DNA of 64,000 nt from Labedella populi (GCF_004078655.1 NZ_RZNC01000007.1:46803-110802); one strand, 5' to 3'; counted from the first letter of the stretch, positions 42,598-51,813 are shown. Program-made: numbers and translations. The notes: generated by a model not told the origin, from the letters alone.

Positions 42598-42960
42598 TCA
42601 GCGAGGGCGCTCGTTCGGTTCCGAGGGCGGTAGGCGGAAGATCCAGGCCAGGTTCAGCAGCATCGTCGCGACGATCGGGGAGCCGAGACGTCGATTCCGC
42701 TCGCGCGCCGCTTGCGACGGGAGGAGTTGCCCGATCGCGTACGCGATCAGTCCCGTGTAGATGACGGACCAGATCGAGAACGCGGGGCCGGCGGGCACGA
42801 TGAGGGTCGAGTCGGCGGTGAGCGTGCCACCGACCTGCTCCTGGATGGGTGTTCCGATGACGGCCCCCGATCCGATGAAGGAGCCGATGAGCGCAAGGAC
42901 GGCGCTCACAATCACGACCATCTGTCGGATTCGGTCGGAGCGGTCAGGGGCGGCGCTCAT
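42598..42960 (-). CDS. TspO/MBR-like membrane protein, C-terminally truncated
   Basis: A 120-residue protein with three membrane segments. GSFIGSGAVIGTPIQEQVGG and PAGPAFSIWSVIYTGLIAYAI match the N-terminal half of actinobacterial tryptophan-rich sensory (TspO-like) proteins, which are about twice as long. After MLLNLAWIF the sequence turns into a short polar tail (RLPPSEPNERPR) and stops, so a deletion has probably removed the rest. An inverted repeat lies in its promoter region. Whether the half protein works is doubtful. Confidence 0.55.
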   Translation of the reverse strand: MSAAPDRSDRIRQMVVIVSAVLALIGSFIGSGAVIGTPIQEQVGGTLTADSTLIVPAGPAFSIWSVIYTGLIAYAIGQLLPSQAARERNRRLGSPIVATMLLNLAWIFRLPPSEPNERPR

Positions 42961-42995
42961 GAGGGCTCCTCGATCGCTTTCACTAAAATTGTTGA

Positions 42996-43007
42996 TAACT
43001 CTAGTTA
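42996..43007. promoter_or_regulatory. inverted repeat in the TspO-like promoter
   Basis: TAACT-CT-AGTTA lies in an AT-rich patch 36-47 bp upstream of the TspO-like ATG. The spacing and base composition suit a core promoter with a repressor site (MarR or MerR type). No regulator gene is adjacent. Confidence 0.4.
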
Positions 43008-43043
43008 CTACGCTTCCAGGCCGGGACCCCCGCCCGGCGGCGC

Positions 43044-44756
43044 TCACCCGCGGGATCGGCCCCCGAAGAGCGCCACGAGCAGCGGGAGGATCGATCCGAG
43101 CATGAAGACCGTCCCGAGCGCCTCGTCGTCCGGCCGGAGGACCGCGCCTGCGACGAGAAGCGCTCCGAAGACGAGAGCGGCGACGACCCGGCGGACGGAG
43201 CGCTCGAGCCGCCCGAGCCGACGCTCGACCTCTGGCGCCGTGACGGACACCGTCCCCTCCTCGAAGCGGGTGACGAGGCCGTCGAGGCGCTCCGGGAGCC
43301 GCACGGCGACGCCCGCCGCATCAATCGCACGCTCCGTCACGTCCTGCACGACGTTTCCGCGCTCCTCGCGAATCAGCCTCGCCGCGTAGGGCTCGATCGA
43401 GTCCCACAGGTTGAACGCCGGATTGAGGGCGCTGCAGACACCCGACGTGAGGGACATCGCCCGGACGACGAGGAGGAAATTCTCGGGAAGCTGGAACGGC
43501 AGCGAACGCACCACGTCGCCGAACTGCTCCGCGAACGCACGGAACTCTCGCGGATCGACCTCGCGCAGTTCGGCGAACCCCATCCCCCCGAAGCGAGCGA
43601 AGAGCTGCGTCATGGCGCGCTCGAGTTCGCTCGTGTCGGACGTCGGCAGGAGGACACCGACATCGCGAGCGGCGTCGACGAGCCCCGCTCCGTCGCGCGA
43701 GGCTGCCGCGATGAGCAGCTTCCGCAGCCCGCGGCGCGTGGTCGGCGTGATCTCCCCCATCATGCCGAAGTCGATGAAGGTGAGGGTCCAGGGGCGGGTT
43801 CCCTGGCCCAGCGAATGCGGCGTGACGAAGACGTTGCCCGGGTGGGGGTCGGCGTGGAAGAAGCCCGTCCCGAACAACTGGTCGAACATGACGGACGCGA
43901 ATTCCCGCGCGACCTCTTCCGGGTCGATTCCCGCGGCGGTCAGGGCGTCCACGTCCGTGATCTTGATGGCCGTGACGTCCTCGAGCGTCAGGACCCGTCG
44001 CGTCGTCCGCTCCCACACCACGGCGGGAACACTCACCCGGTCGTCATCTGCGAAGTCCGCGGTGAATCGTTCGGAGGAGACGGCTTCGTGCAGGTAGTCG
44101 ATCTCCTCCAGGCTCGTGATCGCGAACTCCTCGACGAGCGCGGGAGCGTCGACCCGATCCGATACGAGTCGCACGTGACTGAGCCAGCCGCCCACTCTGC
44201 GGAGTGCCGCGAGGTCGACCGCGACGATCGTGTCGATGCCCGGCCGCTGCACCTTGAGGACGACGCCGTGGAGCCCCGTGTCGGCCGCGTCGAGCGGACC
44301 GAGCACGGCGCGATGCGCCTGACCCAGGGACGCCGCCGCGACTGGGACCTCGTCGACCCGCTCGAACGTCCCGTCGAGCGCAACGCCGAGCTCCGACTCG
44401 GCGAGCGTCCGAATCGCCGGGAACGGCACCGCCGGCACCTCGTCCTGCAGTCCTTCGAGTTCGCTCGTGATCTCGGGCGGTAGTACGTCGAGCCGCGACG
44501 ACATGAACTGTCCGACCTTGATCATCAATCCGCCGAGGTCGACGGCGAGCACGTGGAAGCGGCGGGCGAAGCGCTTCATGCGCCGCGTTCGTGTGCGCTC
44601 GGCGACGACCGTCAGGCCGATCCGGGGCAGGAACAGCTCGAACCACCACGTCACGGCGAGGTTCCAGGCCGCGAAGCGCAGGATTCGCCGATAGCGGGCT
44701 CGCGTGTTCCCGGCTCCGGAAGCGGTTGCTCCCGGGGCGCGACGAGCAGTCGCCAC
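43044..44756 (-). CDS. AarF/UbiB (ABC1) family kinase-like protein
   Basis: A 570-residue full-length member. The KxGQ motif appears as LMIKVGQFMSSRLDVLPPE; LQDEVPAVPF, the alanine-rich loop AAASLGQAHRAVL, VVLKVQRP, HADPHPGNVF and LTFIDFGMMGE follow. Two hydrophobic helices close the protein. UbiB/AarF proteins are atypical kinases/ATPases linked to quinone or lipid metabolism at the membrane; the actinobacterial role is unclear. It starts (GTG) 3 bp after the PadR gene, so PadR controls it. Confidence 0.88.
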   Translation of the reverse strand: MATARRAPGATASGAGNTRARYRRILRFAAWNLAVTWWFELFLPRIGLTVVAERTRTRRMKRFARRFHVLAVDLGGLMIKVGQFMSSRLDVLPPEITSELEGLQDEVPAVPFPAIRTLAESELGVALDGTFERVDEVPVAAASLGQAHRAVLGPLDAADTGLHGVVLKVQRPGIDTIVAVDLAALRRVGGWLSHVRLVSDRVDAPALVEEFAITSLEEIDYLHEAVSSERFTADFADDDRVSVPAVVWERTTRRVLTLEDVTAIKITDVDALTAAGIDPEEVAREFASVMFDQLFGTGFFHADPHPGNVFVTPHSLGQGTRPWTLTFIDFGMMGEITPTTRRGLRKLLIAAASRDGAGLVDAARDVGVLLPTSDTSELERAMTQLFARFGGMGFAELREVDPREFRAFAEQFGDVVRSLPFQLPENFLLVVRAMSLTSGVCSALNPAFNLWDSIEPYAARLIREERGNVVQDVTERAIDAAGVAVRLPERLDGLVTRFEEGTVSVTAPEVERRLGRLERSVRRVVAALVFGALLVAGAVLRPDDEALGTVFMLGSILPLLVALFGGRSRG

Positions 44757-44759
44757 CCG

Positions 44760-45293
44760 TCAGTCCTGGGCGAGAATGGCGTACAGTCGGCGACGCGTCT
44801 CGTCGAGTGCCGCGACAGCCTGCTGCACCTGCTCCGGGGTGCCGGTCCGCCCCACTTGAGCGGCCGCTCGCGCGAGTTCGACGCCCGCCTTGGGGAGCGC
44901 GGCGAACTCGGAGCCGTTCTCCGACGTCTCCGCGCGCCAGGGTGCCGCCGAATCGGCGGACTCGGCCTCGACGCGGCCGGCGTCGGTCAAGGAGTAGGTC
45001 TTCCGGCCGTTCGACTCCTCGGCACTGATGAGTCCCTCGTCAGCGAGCAGCTGGAGCGTCGGGTACACGGAGCCGGGGCTGGGCTTCCACTTCCCCCCGC
45101 TGCGGTCCTCGATCTCGCGGATGATCTGGTACCCGTGCATGGGCTGCTCCGCGAGGAGGGCGATCACGGCCGCGCGGACGTCGCCGCGGCCCATCCGCGT
45201 GCCCGCGCTCTTCTCGAAGCGGGACCGGAAGTCCTCCATCGCCTGCCAGATGGCGTCGGGGGTGATGCTCGCGGTCGGGAACGAGTTGGCCAT
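44760..45293 (-). CDS. PadR family transcriptional regulator
   Basis: A 177-residue repressor. The winged HTH is MGRGDVRAAVIALLAEQPMHGYQIIREIEDRSGGKWKPSPGSVYPTLQ, a textbook PadR motif, with a C-terminal helical dimerisation part. GAGGAGAAC precedes ATG 45293. Three AACGAT units in the leader are likely its operator. It is co-transcribed with the AarF kinase gene, which is probably its target. Confidence 0.9.
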   Translation of the reverse strand: MANSFPTASITPDAIWQAMEDFRSRFEKSAGTRMGRGDVRAAVIALLAEQPMHGYQIIREIEDRSGGKWKPSPGSVYPTLQLLADEGLISAEESNGRKTYSLTDAGRVEAESADSAAPWRAETSENGSEFAALPKAGVELARAAAQVGRTGTPEQVQQAVAALDETRRRLYAILAQD

Positions 45294-45307
45294 GATGTTC
45301 TCCTCGG

Positions 45308-45332
45308 AACGATGTGAACGATACTCAACGAT
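45308..45332. promoter_or_regulatory. triple AACGAT repeat, candidate PadR operator
   Basis: AACGAT occurs at 45308-45313, 45317-45322 and 45327-45332, spaced 9-10 bp, so all lie on one face of the helix. They are 15-40 bp upstream of the PadR start, next to an ATATAT that could belong to the -10. Confidence 0.55.
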
Positions 45333-45468
45333 ATATGCGCTTCGCTCCGTCCGGTAGGGGTGCCGTCGCCGATCGGGGTCGTCTCCGGCCCGTCTTCTGC
45401 GCCGGTTTCCAGGAGCAGTGACTAACCTGCCGCGAACTCTGCAAGCGACACGACGAACGGAGTGGAGA

Positions 45469-45927
45469 ATGCGCGCACGACTTTTCTGGACCGGAGCGAC
45501 CGCCGTCGCCCTCATGACGGCTCTGGCCGGTTGCGCCGACGAACCGTTGCCGCCCGAGGAACTCGAAGCCATCAATCTCGGCGCCAACGCGGAGGCGGGG
45601 CCGGTGAGCGTCGACAACCTCCTCGTCGTGACCCGCGACGCGGGCGAGCCTGCGCGCCTCATCGGTGTCCTCCTGAACGAGTCGGACGCGTCGGTCGACG
45701 TCACGCTCTCAGACGCCGACGACAGCGTCTCGCTCAGCCTGGATCCGGGCCAGCAGTACGCCCTCCACGAGAACCCCCAGATCTTCGACACCGCCGACGA
45801 GATCCCCGGTGCCACGACCGAGGTGACCGTCGCGGTCGACGACGACGACACGACGATGACGGTTCCCGTCCGCGACGGCACCATGGCCTGGCTCGAGCCC
45901 TACCTTCCCGCGGACGACGCGAGTTGA
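45469..45927 (+). CDS. small secreted lipoprotein, unknown function
   Basis: A 152-residue protein with a lipoprotein signal: basic start MRAR, a hydrophobic stretch and the lipobox TALAGC (Cys near residue 23). The rest is acidic and beta-rich, with LLVVTRDAGEPARLIGVLLNES, a pattern seen in actinobacterial lipoproteins that resemble DUF461-like copper-chaperone folds, but no copper-binding methionine/histidine motif is seen. GGAG precedes ATG 45469. It stands alone. Confidence 0.7.
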   Translation: MRARLFWTGATAVALMTALAGCADEPLPPEELEAINLGANAEAGPVSVDNLLVVTRDAGEPARLIGVLLNESDASVDVTLSDADDSVSLSLDPGQQYALHENPQIFDTADEIPGATTEVTVAVDDDDTTMTVPVRDGTMAWLEPYLPADDAS

Positions 45928-45963
45928 TCCCGGCGGTACCTCCCCGTTTCGGTTCGCGGGTCC

Positions 45964-46013
45964 GCTCGGCTCGGCTCGGCTCGCGTCGGGTCGGGTCGGC
46001 TCAGCTCAACTCG
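45964..46013. repeat. imperfect pentanucleotide tandem repeat
   Basis: Ten 5-bp units around GCTCG (variants CGTCG, GGTCG, GCTCA, ACTCG). It fills the gap between the lipoprotein stop and the stop of the convergent permease gene, overlapping the last codons of the latter. The placement mirrors the hexamer repeat at 12 kb. Confidence 0.75.
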
Positions 46014-47442
46014 ACGAGCTGTCGGTCGGACTCGTCGTGTCTGCGGGCTCCCGGCTCGAGCGGCGGAACAGCCGTTCGACACCCCACAGCACCACCCCGA
46101 TCGCGAGGAGGACGAGGGCGATGCCGTATTGGCCGCCCGGCCGCCCAGAGGTGAACGGGAGGACGAGGTACAGGCACGTGATCGCACCGATGATCGGCAT
46201 CACCGTCGGTGTCGTGAAGTGATCGTGATCGACCGGCTGCTTCCGCAGCACGAGCACCACGACGTTGACGATCGCGAAGACCGTGAGGAGGAGTAGGGAG
46301 GTCGTACCGCCGAGCAGCGCGACGACCGAGCCCTCGGCGTCGAGGGACACGTAGGTGATGAGCGCCAGAGCGAGAACCGTCGTGAAGAGGATGGCGGCCC
46401 ACGGCGTGCGCCGTGAGTGCGACACCTTCGACAAGAACGCCGGCAGGACACGCTGCTTGCTCATGCCGTAGAGCAGCCGGCTCGCCATCATCATGTTGAT
46501 GAGCGCGGTGTTGGCGACCGCGAACATCGAGATGAACGGCAGCAGCGAGTTGATCGGGAAGCCCGGAGCCGCCTTTTCGACGGCCGTGACGAGGGGGGTC
46601 TCGCTCCCGACGAGTTCGCCGATCGGAACGAGAGCGACGACGGTGATCGACACGAGCACGTAGACCGCTGCCGCGATTCCGAGTCCCGTGAGCATCATCC
46701 GCGGGAAGATCCTGCTCGGGTTCTTCGTCTCCTCGGCCATGTTGACCGAGTCCTCGAAGCCCACCATCGCGAAGAACGCGAGCGACGTGGCCGTGCTCAC
46801 GGCGAGGATCACGTTCTTGTCCTCGGCGGTCTCGAACGCGACGACGCGGCCCCAATCGGCATTGCCGCCGAAGATCGCCCACATGCCGATGAAGATCACG
46901 AGCAGGAGCCCGGAGAGTTCGATGAGCGTCAGAACGACGTTGAGCCAGACGCTCTCGGTCACCCCGCGCAGGTTCACGAGCATGATGAGCACGATGAAGC
47001 CCAGCGCGACGAGGAGCGTGAGACCCACGCCGTCGGGAAGCCCGAAACCGATCGCGAGGTTCACGGCGAAGGCGCGGGACGCGGTCGACGCGGACGTGAT
47101 GCCCGACGTCATGACGATGAAGCACACGATGAACGTCAGGAAGTGCACACCGAACGCCTTGTGCGTGTAGAGCGCGGCTCCCGCCGCCTGCGGGTACTTC
47201 GTCACGAGTTCCAGGTAGGAGAACGCGGTGACGGTCGCGACGGCGAAGGCGAGCAGGAACGGCAACCACGCCGCTCCCCCGACCTCCGCGGCGACCTGAC
47301 CGGTGAGCGCGTAGATCCCGGTCCCGAGGATGTCGCCGACGATGAACAGCAGCAGCAGTCCCGGGCCGAGCGCCCTCTTCAGCTCCGGTTGCTCCGGCTC
47401 GGCGGTCTTCACGACCTGCGTCCAGGACGGGTCACTGCTCAT
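46006..47442 (-). CDS. APC family amino acid permease
   Basis: A 478-residue transporter with 12 predicted membrane helices. The start of TM1, IVGDILGTGIYALTGQVAAEVGG, is the APC substrate-binding glycine motif; GFEDSVNMAEETKNPSR is the conserved loop after TM6. It resembles actinobacterial basic or branched amino acid permeases. The C-terminal tail is Ser/Thr-rich and shaped by the pentamer repeat. The start MSSDPSW has a GGGAG site upstream. Substrate not determinable. Confidence 0.88.
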   Translation of the reverse strand: MSSDPSWTQVVKTAEPEQPELKRALGPGLLLLFIVGDILGTGIYALTGQVAAEVGGAAWLPFLLAFAVATVTAFSYLELVTKYPQAAGAALYTHKAFGVHFLTFIVCFIVMTSGITSASTASRAFAVNLAIGFGLPDGVGLTLLVALGFIVLIMLVNLRGVTESVWLNVVLTLIELSGLLLVIFIGMWAIFGGNADWGRVVAFETAEDKNVILAVSTATSLAFFAMVGFEDSVNMAEETKNPSRIFPRMMLTGLGIAAAVYVLVSITVVALVPIGELVGSETPLVTAVEKAAPGFPINSLLPFISMFAVANTALINMMMASRLLYGMSKQRVLPAFLSKVSHSRRTPWAAILFTTVLALALITYVSLDAEGSVVALLGGTTSLLLLTVFAIVNVVVLVLRKQPVDHDHFTTPTVMPIIGAITCLYLVLPFTSGRPGGQYGIALVLLAIGVVLWGVERLFRRSSREPADTTSPTDSSSS

Positions 47443-47565
47443 GGTGTCTCCCTCGCGCGCTCGGCTGTTCTCAGGGACATTACTCCCGGCCATGCTCGCG
47501 GGAGAAGGGCCGGCAGGACCGTACAGTGCCTACCGTCGGCAGGACGACCGGGGCCGTGCTCGTCG

Positions 47566-48645
47566 TCAGACCCCTGCCCGTTCCCAACGGCGCCCGCTGA
47601 CGGCTTCAGAGAATCTCTCGAGGGCGGCGGTCGTCGCTCCCGCGCTCTCGAGCGCCCGCAATGCCGCACCCAGGATCGGCGGCGTCGTCACGACACTCAC
47701 CCGCGCCAGCGGAGCCTCCCGAGCGATGCGAGCGGATGCGCCGCCGACGAGACGCTCGTCTCGAGACGCCAACACCCCTCCGCCGAGAACCACCGGCACC
47801 GCGGACGTGAGCAGATCGAGCCTGCGCATCGCTGTCGTCGCCATGACGGCCACCTCCTCGGCTTGTCGGTCGACGACCGAGATCGCTATCGCGTCACCCC
47901 GCGCCGCAACATCGAAGAGCACCGGACACAGCTGAGCGAACGTGTCATGACCGAGCCGACCGACATGGATCGCCTCGATCACCTCGAACACCGAACTCAG
48001 CCCCAAGGCCGCAGGTACGGCCGAACGCAGTTCGGTCTCCGGCCCCCTGGCGTCCTCGGCGCGGGCCGCATGCCAGAGCGCCTCGCGCCCGAGGAAAGAG
48101 CCTCCGCCCCAGTCACCGGAGATCGCGCCGAGCGCCGGGTACCGCGCGACCGCCCCGTCTGCCCGGACGCCGATCGCGTTGATACCGGTTCCGCACACGA
48201 CCGCGACGGCGTCTCTGTCACTCGTGCCTGCTCGCAGAAGCGCGAAGAGGTCGTTGTCGACGACGTCCGGTGACCAGTGCGCGAGCGCGGTGCGGGCCTC
48301 GTCGAGCTCGACGGGCAGGTCGAGTCCGGCGAGGTAGACGTGCGTCGCGACGATCCTCGCCTGGGGGGCGGCCGCGATGACGTCGTCACGGAGCCGCTGA
48401 AGGACCGGACGCGCGACGTCCCATCCCAGGGTCTGAGGGCTCGAGCGCGCCCCGCGCACGTGCGCCAATGGTGAGCCGTCGAGCCCGACGATCATCACGT
48501 CGGTCTTGCTGCCGCCTCCGTCGAACGCGAGGACCGCCTCGACATCCCCGGAGCCCGCCGTCATGGGATCGAGGCGAGGCCCCGACGGTTCTGCCACTCC
48601 CCCACGGCTCTTCTCTGCGCCGATGGAGCCGGCGGACGCTTTCAC
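47566..48645 (-). CDS. BadF/BadG-type sugar kinase (N-acetylglucosamine kinase-like)
   Basis: Actin-fold kinase. VLAFDGGGSKTDVMIVG is the first phosphate loop, VAVVCGTGINAIG the second, and GAISGDWGGGSFLG the substrate loop typical of GlcNAc kinase-like BadF family members. GTG 48645 overlaps the GH4 stop (GTGA) and gives 359 residues; ATG 48564 would give 332 residues and a more usual N terminus, so the start is uncertain. It is last in the sugar ABC/GH4 operon and may phosphorylate the imported sugar, which GH4 enzymes of this type need. Confidence 0.75.
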   Translation of the reverse strand: MKASAGSIGAEKSRGGVAEPSGPRLDPMTAGSGDVEAVLAFDGGGSKTDVMIVGLDGSPLAHVRGARSSPQTLGWDVARPVLQRLRDDVIAAAPQARIVATHVYLAGLDLPVELDEARTALAHWSPDVVDNDLFALLRAGTSDRDAVAVVCGTGINAIGVRADGAVARYPALGAISGDWGGGSFLGREALWHAARAEDARGPETELRSAVPAALGLSSVFEVIEAIHVGRLGHDTFAQLCPVLFDVAARGDAIAISVVDRQAEEVAVMATTAMRRLDLLTSAVPVVLGGGVLASRDERLVGGASARIAREAPLARVSVVTTPPILGAALRALESAGATTAALERFSEAVSGRRWERAGV

Positions 48646-49913
48646 GAGGCCCACGTCAGGTAGCTCGCGTTCTCCTCGAGGAGGAGGTCGGTCAATCTCT
48701 CCGCTCGCCTCCACTGACCGACGAGCGGGTGGGCGAGCAGAGCACGGGTGACCCGCTCCCGCCCGCCATCGAGTGCGGCGTCCAAAGCCAGTCGTTCGTA
48801 CTCCGCGACGTGGGCGATGAGGCCGCGGATGTCGGCCGGCAGTTCGGGCACCGGCAGGGGGGCGAGACCCGCCGTGCGCACCCGGGTCGGCACCTCGATG
48901 ACGTGGTCGTCCGGCAGGAACGGCAACGCGCCATCGTTGCGGACGTTCAGCACTTGCACGTCACCACGATCTGAGGTGAGCGACGCGAGGACGTCGACGG
49001 CAGCCTCGGAGTAGTACGCTCCGCCCCGACGCTCGAGCTCGACAGGCTTCACATCCAGGGTCGGATCGGCGTATTTCTTCAACAGCACGCGCTCCGTCTC
49101 GGCGACGACTTGCGCGCGCGGCGGCTCGAACAGCTGCTCGCTCAGGACCTCGTCGTGGGCGTAGTAGTAGCGCAGGTAGTACGACGGGATCGCCCCGAGC
49201 ATCGACAGCAGTTCCGGTGCCATATGCACCGACTCCGCCGTCTCGGCGAGCTCGTCGGTCAGCAGCTGAGGAAGCACGTCCCGCTCCCCAGCATCCGTCA
49301 TCACGTGGATGCCACGCTCCCACGTGAGGTGGTTGAGACCGACGTGATCGAGCCTCACCTGGTGCGGTTCGACTCCGAAACGCTTCGCATACCGGCGCTG
49401 GAACCCTATCGCGACGTTGCACAGCCCCACCGCACGGTGCCCGCGCTCGAGCAGTGCGCGCGTCACGATCCCCACAGGGTTCGTGAAGTCGACGATCCAG
49501 GCGTCCGGCTTCGCCGCACGGCGCACGGTCTCCGCCGCGTCCAGGACGACAGGCACCGTCCGGAGCGCCTTGGCGAACCCGCCGGGCCCCGTCGTCTCCT
49601 GGCCGATGCAACACGCCCCGTGGGGGAAGGTTTCGTCGCCGTAACGCGCGCGCTGGCCCCCGACCCGCAATTGGAACAGCACGGCGTCGGCGTCCGCTGC
49701 GCCGACGGCGAGTTCACCCGTCGTGTGGATGGTCCCCGGATGCCCTGCTCTCGTGAGCATCCGGCGGCCGAGCGCGGCCACCAGCCCGCGCCGATCCTCA
49801 TCCGGATCGACGAGCCAGACCTCGTCGATCGGAAGTACGTCGCGCATGCGGGCAAAGCCGTCGAGAAGTTCAGGGGTATAGGTCGAGCCGCCCCCTACGA
49901 TCGTCAGTTTCAC
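48642..49913 (-). CDS. glycoside hydrolase family 4 protein (6-phospho-beta-glucosidase-like)
   Basis: A 423-residue NAD+- and metal-dependent GH4 enzyme. VGGGSTYTPEL (residues 6-16) binds NAD. IGQETTGPGGFAKALRT and VDFTNPVGIVT are family motifs; GLCNVAIG holds the metal-binding cysteine with the Asn typical of 6-phospho-beta-glycosidases, and LDHVGLNHLTW supplies the metal histidine. GTG 49913 sits 2 bp from the permease stop. The GH4 subgroup normally needs a 6-phosphorylated substrate, but this operon has an ABC importer and no PTS, so the kinase next door may provide the phosphate. Confidence 0.87.
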   Translation of the reverse strand: MKLTIVGGGSTYTPELLDGFARMRDVLPIDEVWLVDPDEDRRGLVAALGRRMLTRAGHPGTIHTTGELAVGAADADAVLFQLRVGGQRARYGDETFPHGACCIGQETTGPGGFAKALRTVPVVLDAAETVRRAAKPDAWIVDFTNPVGIVTRALLERGHRAVGLCNVAIGFQRRYAKRFGVEPHQVRLDHVGLNHLTWERGIHVMTDAGERDVLPQLLTDELAETAESVHMAPELLSMLGAIPSYYLRYYYAHDEVLSEQLFEPPRAQVVAETERVLLKKYADPTLDVKPVELERRGGAYYSEAAVDVLASLTSDRGDVQVLNVRNDGALPFLPDDHVIEVPTRVRTAGLAPLPVPELPADIRGLIAHVAEYERLALDAALDGGRERVTRALLAHPLVGQWRRAERLTDLLLEENASYLTWAS

Positions 49914-49915
49914 GG

Positions 49916-50815
49916 TCAGCCTTTCACTCCAGAGAGGGCGATTCCCTCGACGAAGACCTTCTGGGCGAGGAAGAACACGACCACGACGGGCACCAGCACG
50001 ACGACGGTGAGCGCCATGGTGCCGGCCCAATCGGTGCCGTGTATACCGCGGTACGTTGCGAGGCCATAGGCCACCGGCCAGGCTGCCTGGTTCTCGGAGG
50101 CGTACAGCAATGGACCGTAGTAGTCGTTCCACGACCGGAAGAACAGGAAGATGGCCGCAGCGGCGATTCCCGGCCGGGCCATCGGGATCATTACGCGCCA
50201 GAGCACTCCCCACTCGCTTGCGCCGTCCATCCGCGCCGCGTTCGCGAAGTCGGTCGGGATGGTGAGGAAGAACTGGCGGATGAGGAACACCGAGAACGCA
50301 TCGCCCAGCAGGTTGGGCAGTATGAGCGGCCAGAGTGAGCCGGTGAGCCCCAACTCGCTCCACATCACGTAGACGGGCACCGCCGTCACTTGCGGCGGGA
50401 GCAGCATCGCCACGACGATCGCGAGGAAGATGACGTTGGACCCCCTGAAGCGCAACTTGGCGAGTGCATACCCGGCCGGCACCGACGCGACGAGCATGAA
50501 CGCGGTGCTCAGCACCGCGTAGAGCACGGTGTTGCCGTACCAGGTGGCCAGGGGCGCCTCGCTGAAGATCCTCACGTAGTTTCCGAGCTCGAGCGACCTC
50601 GGTAACAGATCTCCCGTGAGCGCCTGATTCGAGTGCATCACAGAGGTGAACACCACGAACACGACCGGTGAGACGAACACGACAGCGAGTGCGAGGAGCA
50701 GGGCATTTTCCGCGATCCAGGCGAGCAGAGCGCGCCCCACGAGCCTCCGGGGACGCCGGCGGACCGCGGGTTCGTCCGACCCGACCTGAGCGGGCGCCGT
50801 CGTCACGGCGGTCAT
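49916..50815 (-). CDS. carbohydrate ABC transporter permease (MalG-like)
   Basis: A 299-residue permease with six membrane helices. The EAA loop AARMDGASEWGVLWRVMIPMARPG is intact, and the C-terminal VEGIALSGVKG is the hallmark of MalG-type permeases. It overlaps the second permease gene (ATGA). No ATPase gene is in the operon, so a shared MsiK-type ATPase encoded elsewhere must energise it, as is usual in actinobacteria. Confidence 0.92.
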   Translation of the reverse strand: MTAVTTAPAQVGSDEPAVRRRPRRLVGRALLAWIAENALLLALAVVFVSPVVFVVFTSVMHSNQALTGDLLPRSLELGNYVRIFSEAPLATWYGNTVLYAVLSTAFMLVASVPAGYALAKLRFRGSNVIFLAIVVAMLLPPQVTAVPVYVMWSELGLTGSLWPLILPNLLGDAFSVFLIRQFFLTIPTDFANAARMDGASEWGVLWRVMIPMARPGIAAAAIFLFFRSWNDYYGPLLYASENQAAWPVAYGLATYRGIHGTDWAGTMALTVVVLVPVVVVFFLAQKVFVEGIALSGVKG

Positions 50816-51813
50816 GAGACCTCCTCGGGGTGGAACGCGCTGATACGTCGCATCGCGACCACGAGGAGGATGGACGCGGTGACGAAGAGGACGACCGCCA
50901 TCGCCGACGCGTAGCCGAGCTGGTAGTTACTGAAGCCGCGGACGTAAAGCCACTGCGTGTAGGTGAGGAGGGAGTCGCCCGGGTAGCCCAGGGTCGAAGC
51001 CGTACCGGATCCGACCGCGGCTTGCCCACTCGCGACGGACGACGCGACCGCTGCCTCGGTGAAGTACTGCAGCGCCGCGATCACCCCCGTGACGACCGAG
51101 AACCCGAGGATCGGCTGGATCGTCGGCAGGGTCACGAAGCGCACCTGCTGCCAACCGTTCGCGCCATCGAGCGACGCCGCCTCGTACAGCTCCCTCGGCA
51201 CGTCGAGCAGTCCGGCGAGCATGATGACCATGAGATCCCCCATCATCCAGATGCCCAACAGCACGAGCGATGGCTTTGAGAGCGCTGGATCACTGAACCA
51301 CAGCGGACCCTCGATCCCGAAGAAGCCGAGCACCACGTTCACCGGGCCACTGCCAGGGTTGAACAGAAAGACGAACGCGACCACCCCGGCGACCGGGGGC
51401 ACGAGCGAAGGCAGGTAGAACACCGTGCGCCAAAACCCCGACCCGCGGGTGCGGCGGGCGAGGAGCCCGGCGATCGCGAGGGCCACCACGATCTTGATCG
51501 GCACGAGCACGACGACGAACCAGAGCGTGTTCAACGCTGCATTGCCGATCCGCGGGTCGCTCGTGAAGAGAAACTCGTAGTTCGTCAGCCCCACCCAGCG
51601 CGGGGGCGAGAAGAGGTCGTAACTCGTGAACGAGTAGTAGATCGAGGCGACCAACGGATACGCGTAGAAGACCAACAGACCGGCGACGGTCGGGGCAACC
51701 ATCGCTGCTGCGGCGATCCGTCGGCGACGCTTACGCGGGATACGTGGCGAGGCGGGGGGCCCGGGGAGCCCGGTCGCGGCCGGGCTCCCGAGGCGATCGA
51801 TGACGGAGGTCAT
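50812..51813 (-). CDS. carbohydrate ABC transporter permease (MalF/LacF-like)
   Basis: A 333-residue permease with an Arg/Lys-rich start (PRKRRRR) and six helices. LPSLVPPVAGVVAFVFLFNPGSGPVNVVLGFFG and the EAA loop YEAASLDGANGWQQVRFVTLPTIQP are characteristic. It pairs with the MalG-like permease. It overlaps both the binding-protein gene and the next permease by 4 bp. Confidence 0.92.
   Translation of the reverse strand: MTSVIDRLGSPAATGLPGPPASPRIPRKRRRRIAAAAMVAPTVAGLLVFYAYPLVASIYYSFTSYDLFSPPRWVGLTNYEFLFTSDPRIGNAALNTLWFVVVLVPIKIVVALAIAGLLARRTRGSGFWRTVFYLPSLVPPVAGVVAFVFLFNPGSGPVNVVLGFFGIEGPLWFSDPALSKPSLVLLGIWMMGDLMVIMLAGLLDVPRELYEAASLDGANGWQQVRFVTLPTIQPILGFSVVTGVIAALQYFTEAAVASSVASGQAAVGSGTASTLGYPGDSLLTYTQWLYVRGFSNYQLGYASAMAVVLFVTASILLVVAMRRISAFHPEEVS

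Noticed and set aside
43044..44756. Treating both AarF-like genes as equal active paralogues
   Set aside because: The copy at 14.3-15.7 kb lacks the KxGQ region and the N-terminal ~100 residues, so only this one is called full length.
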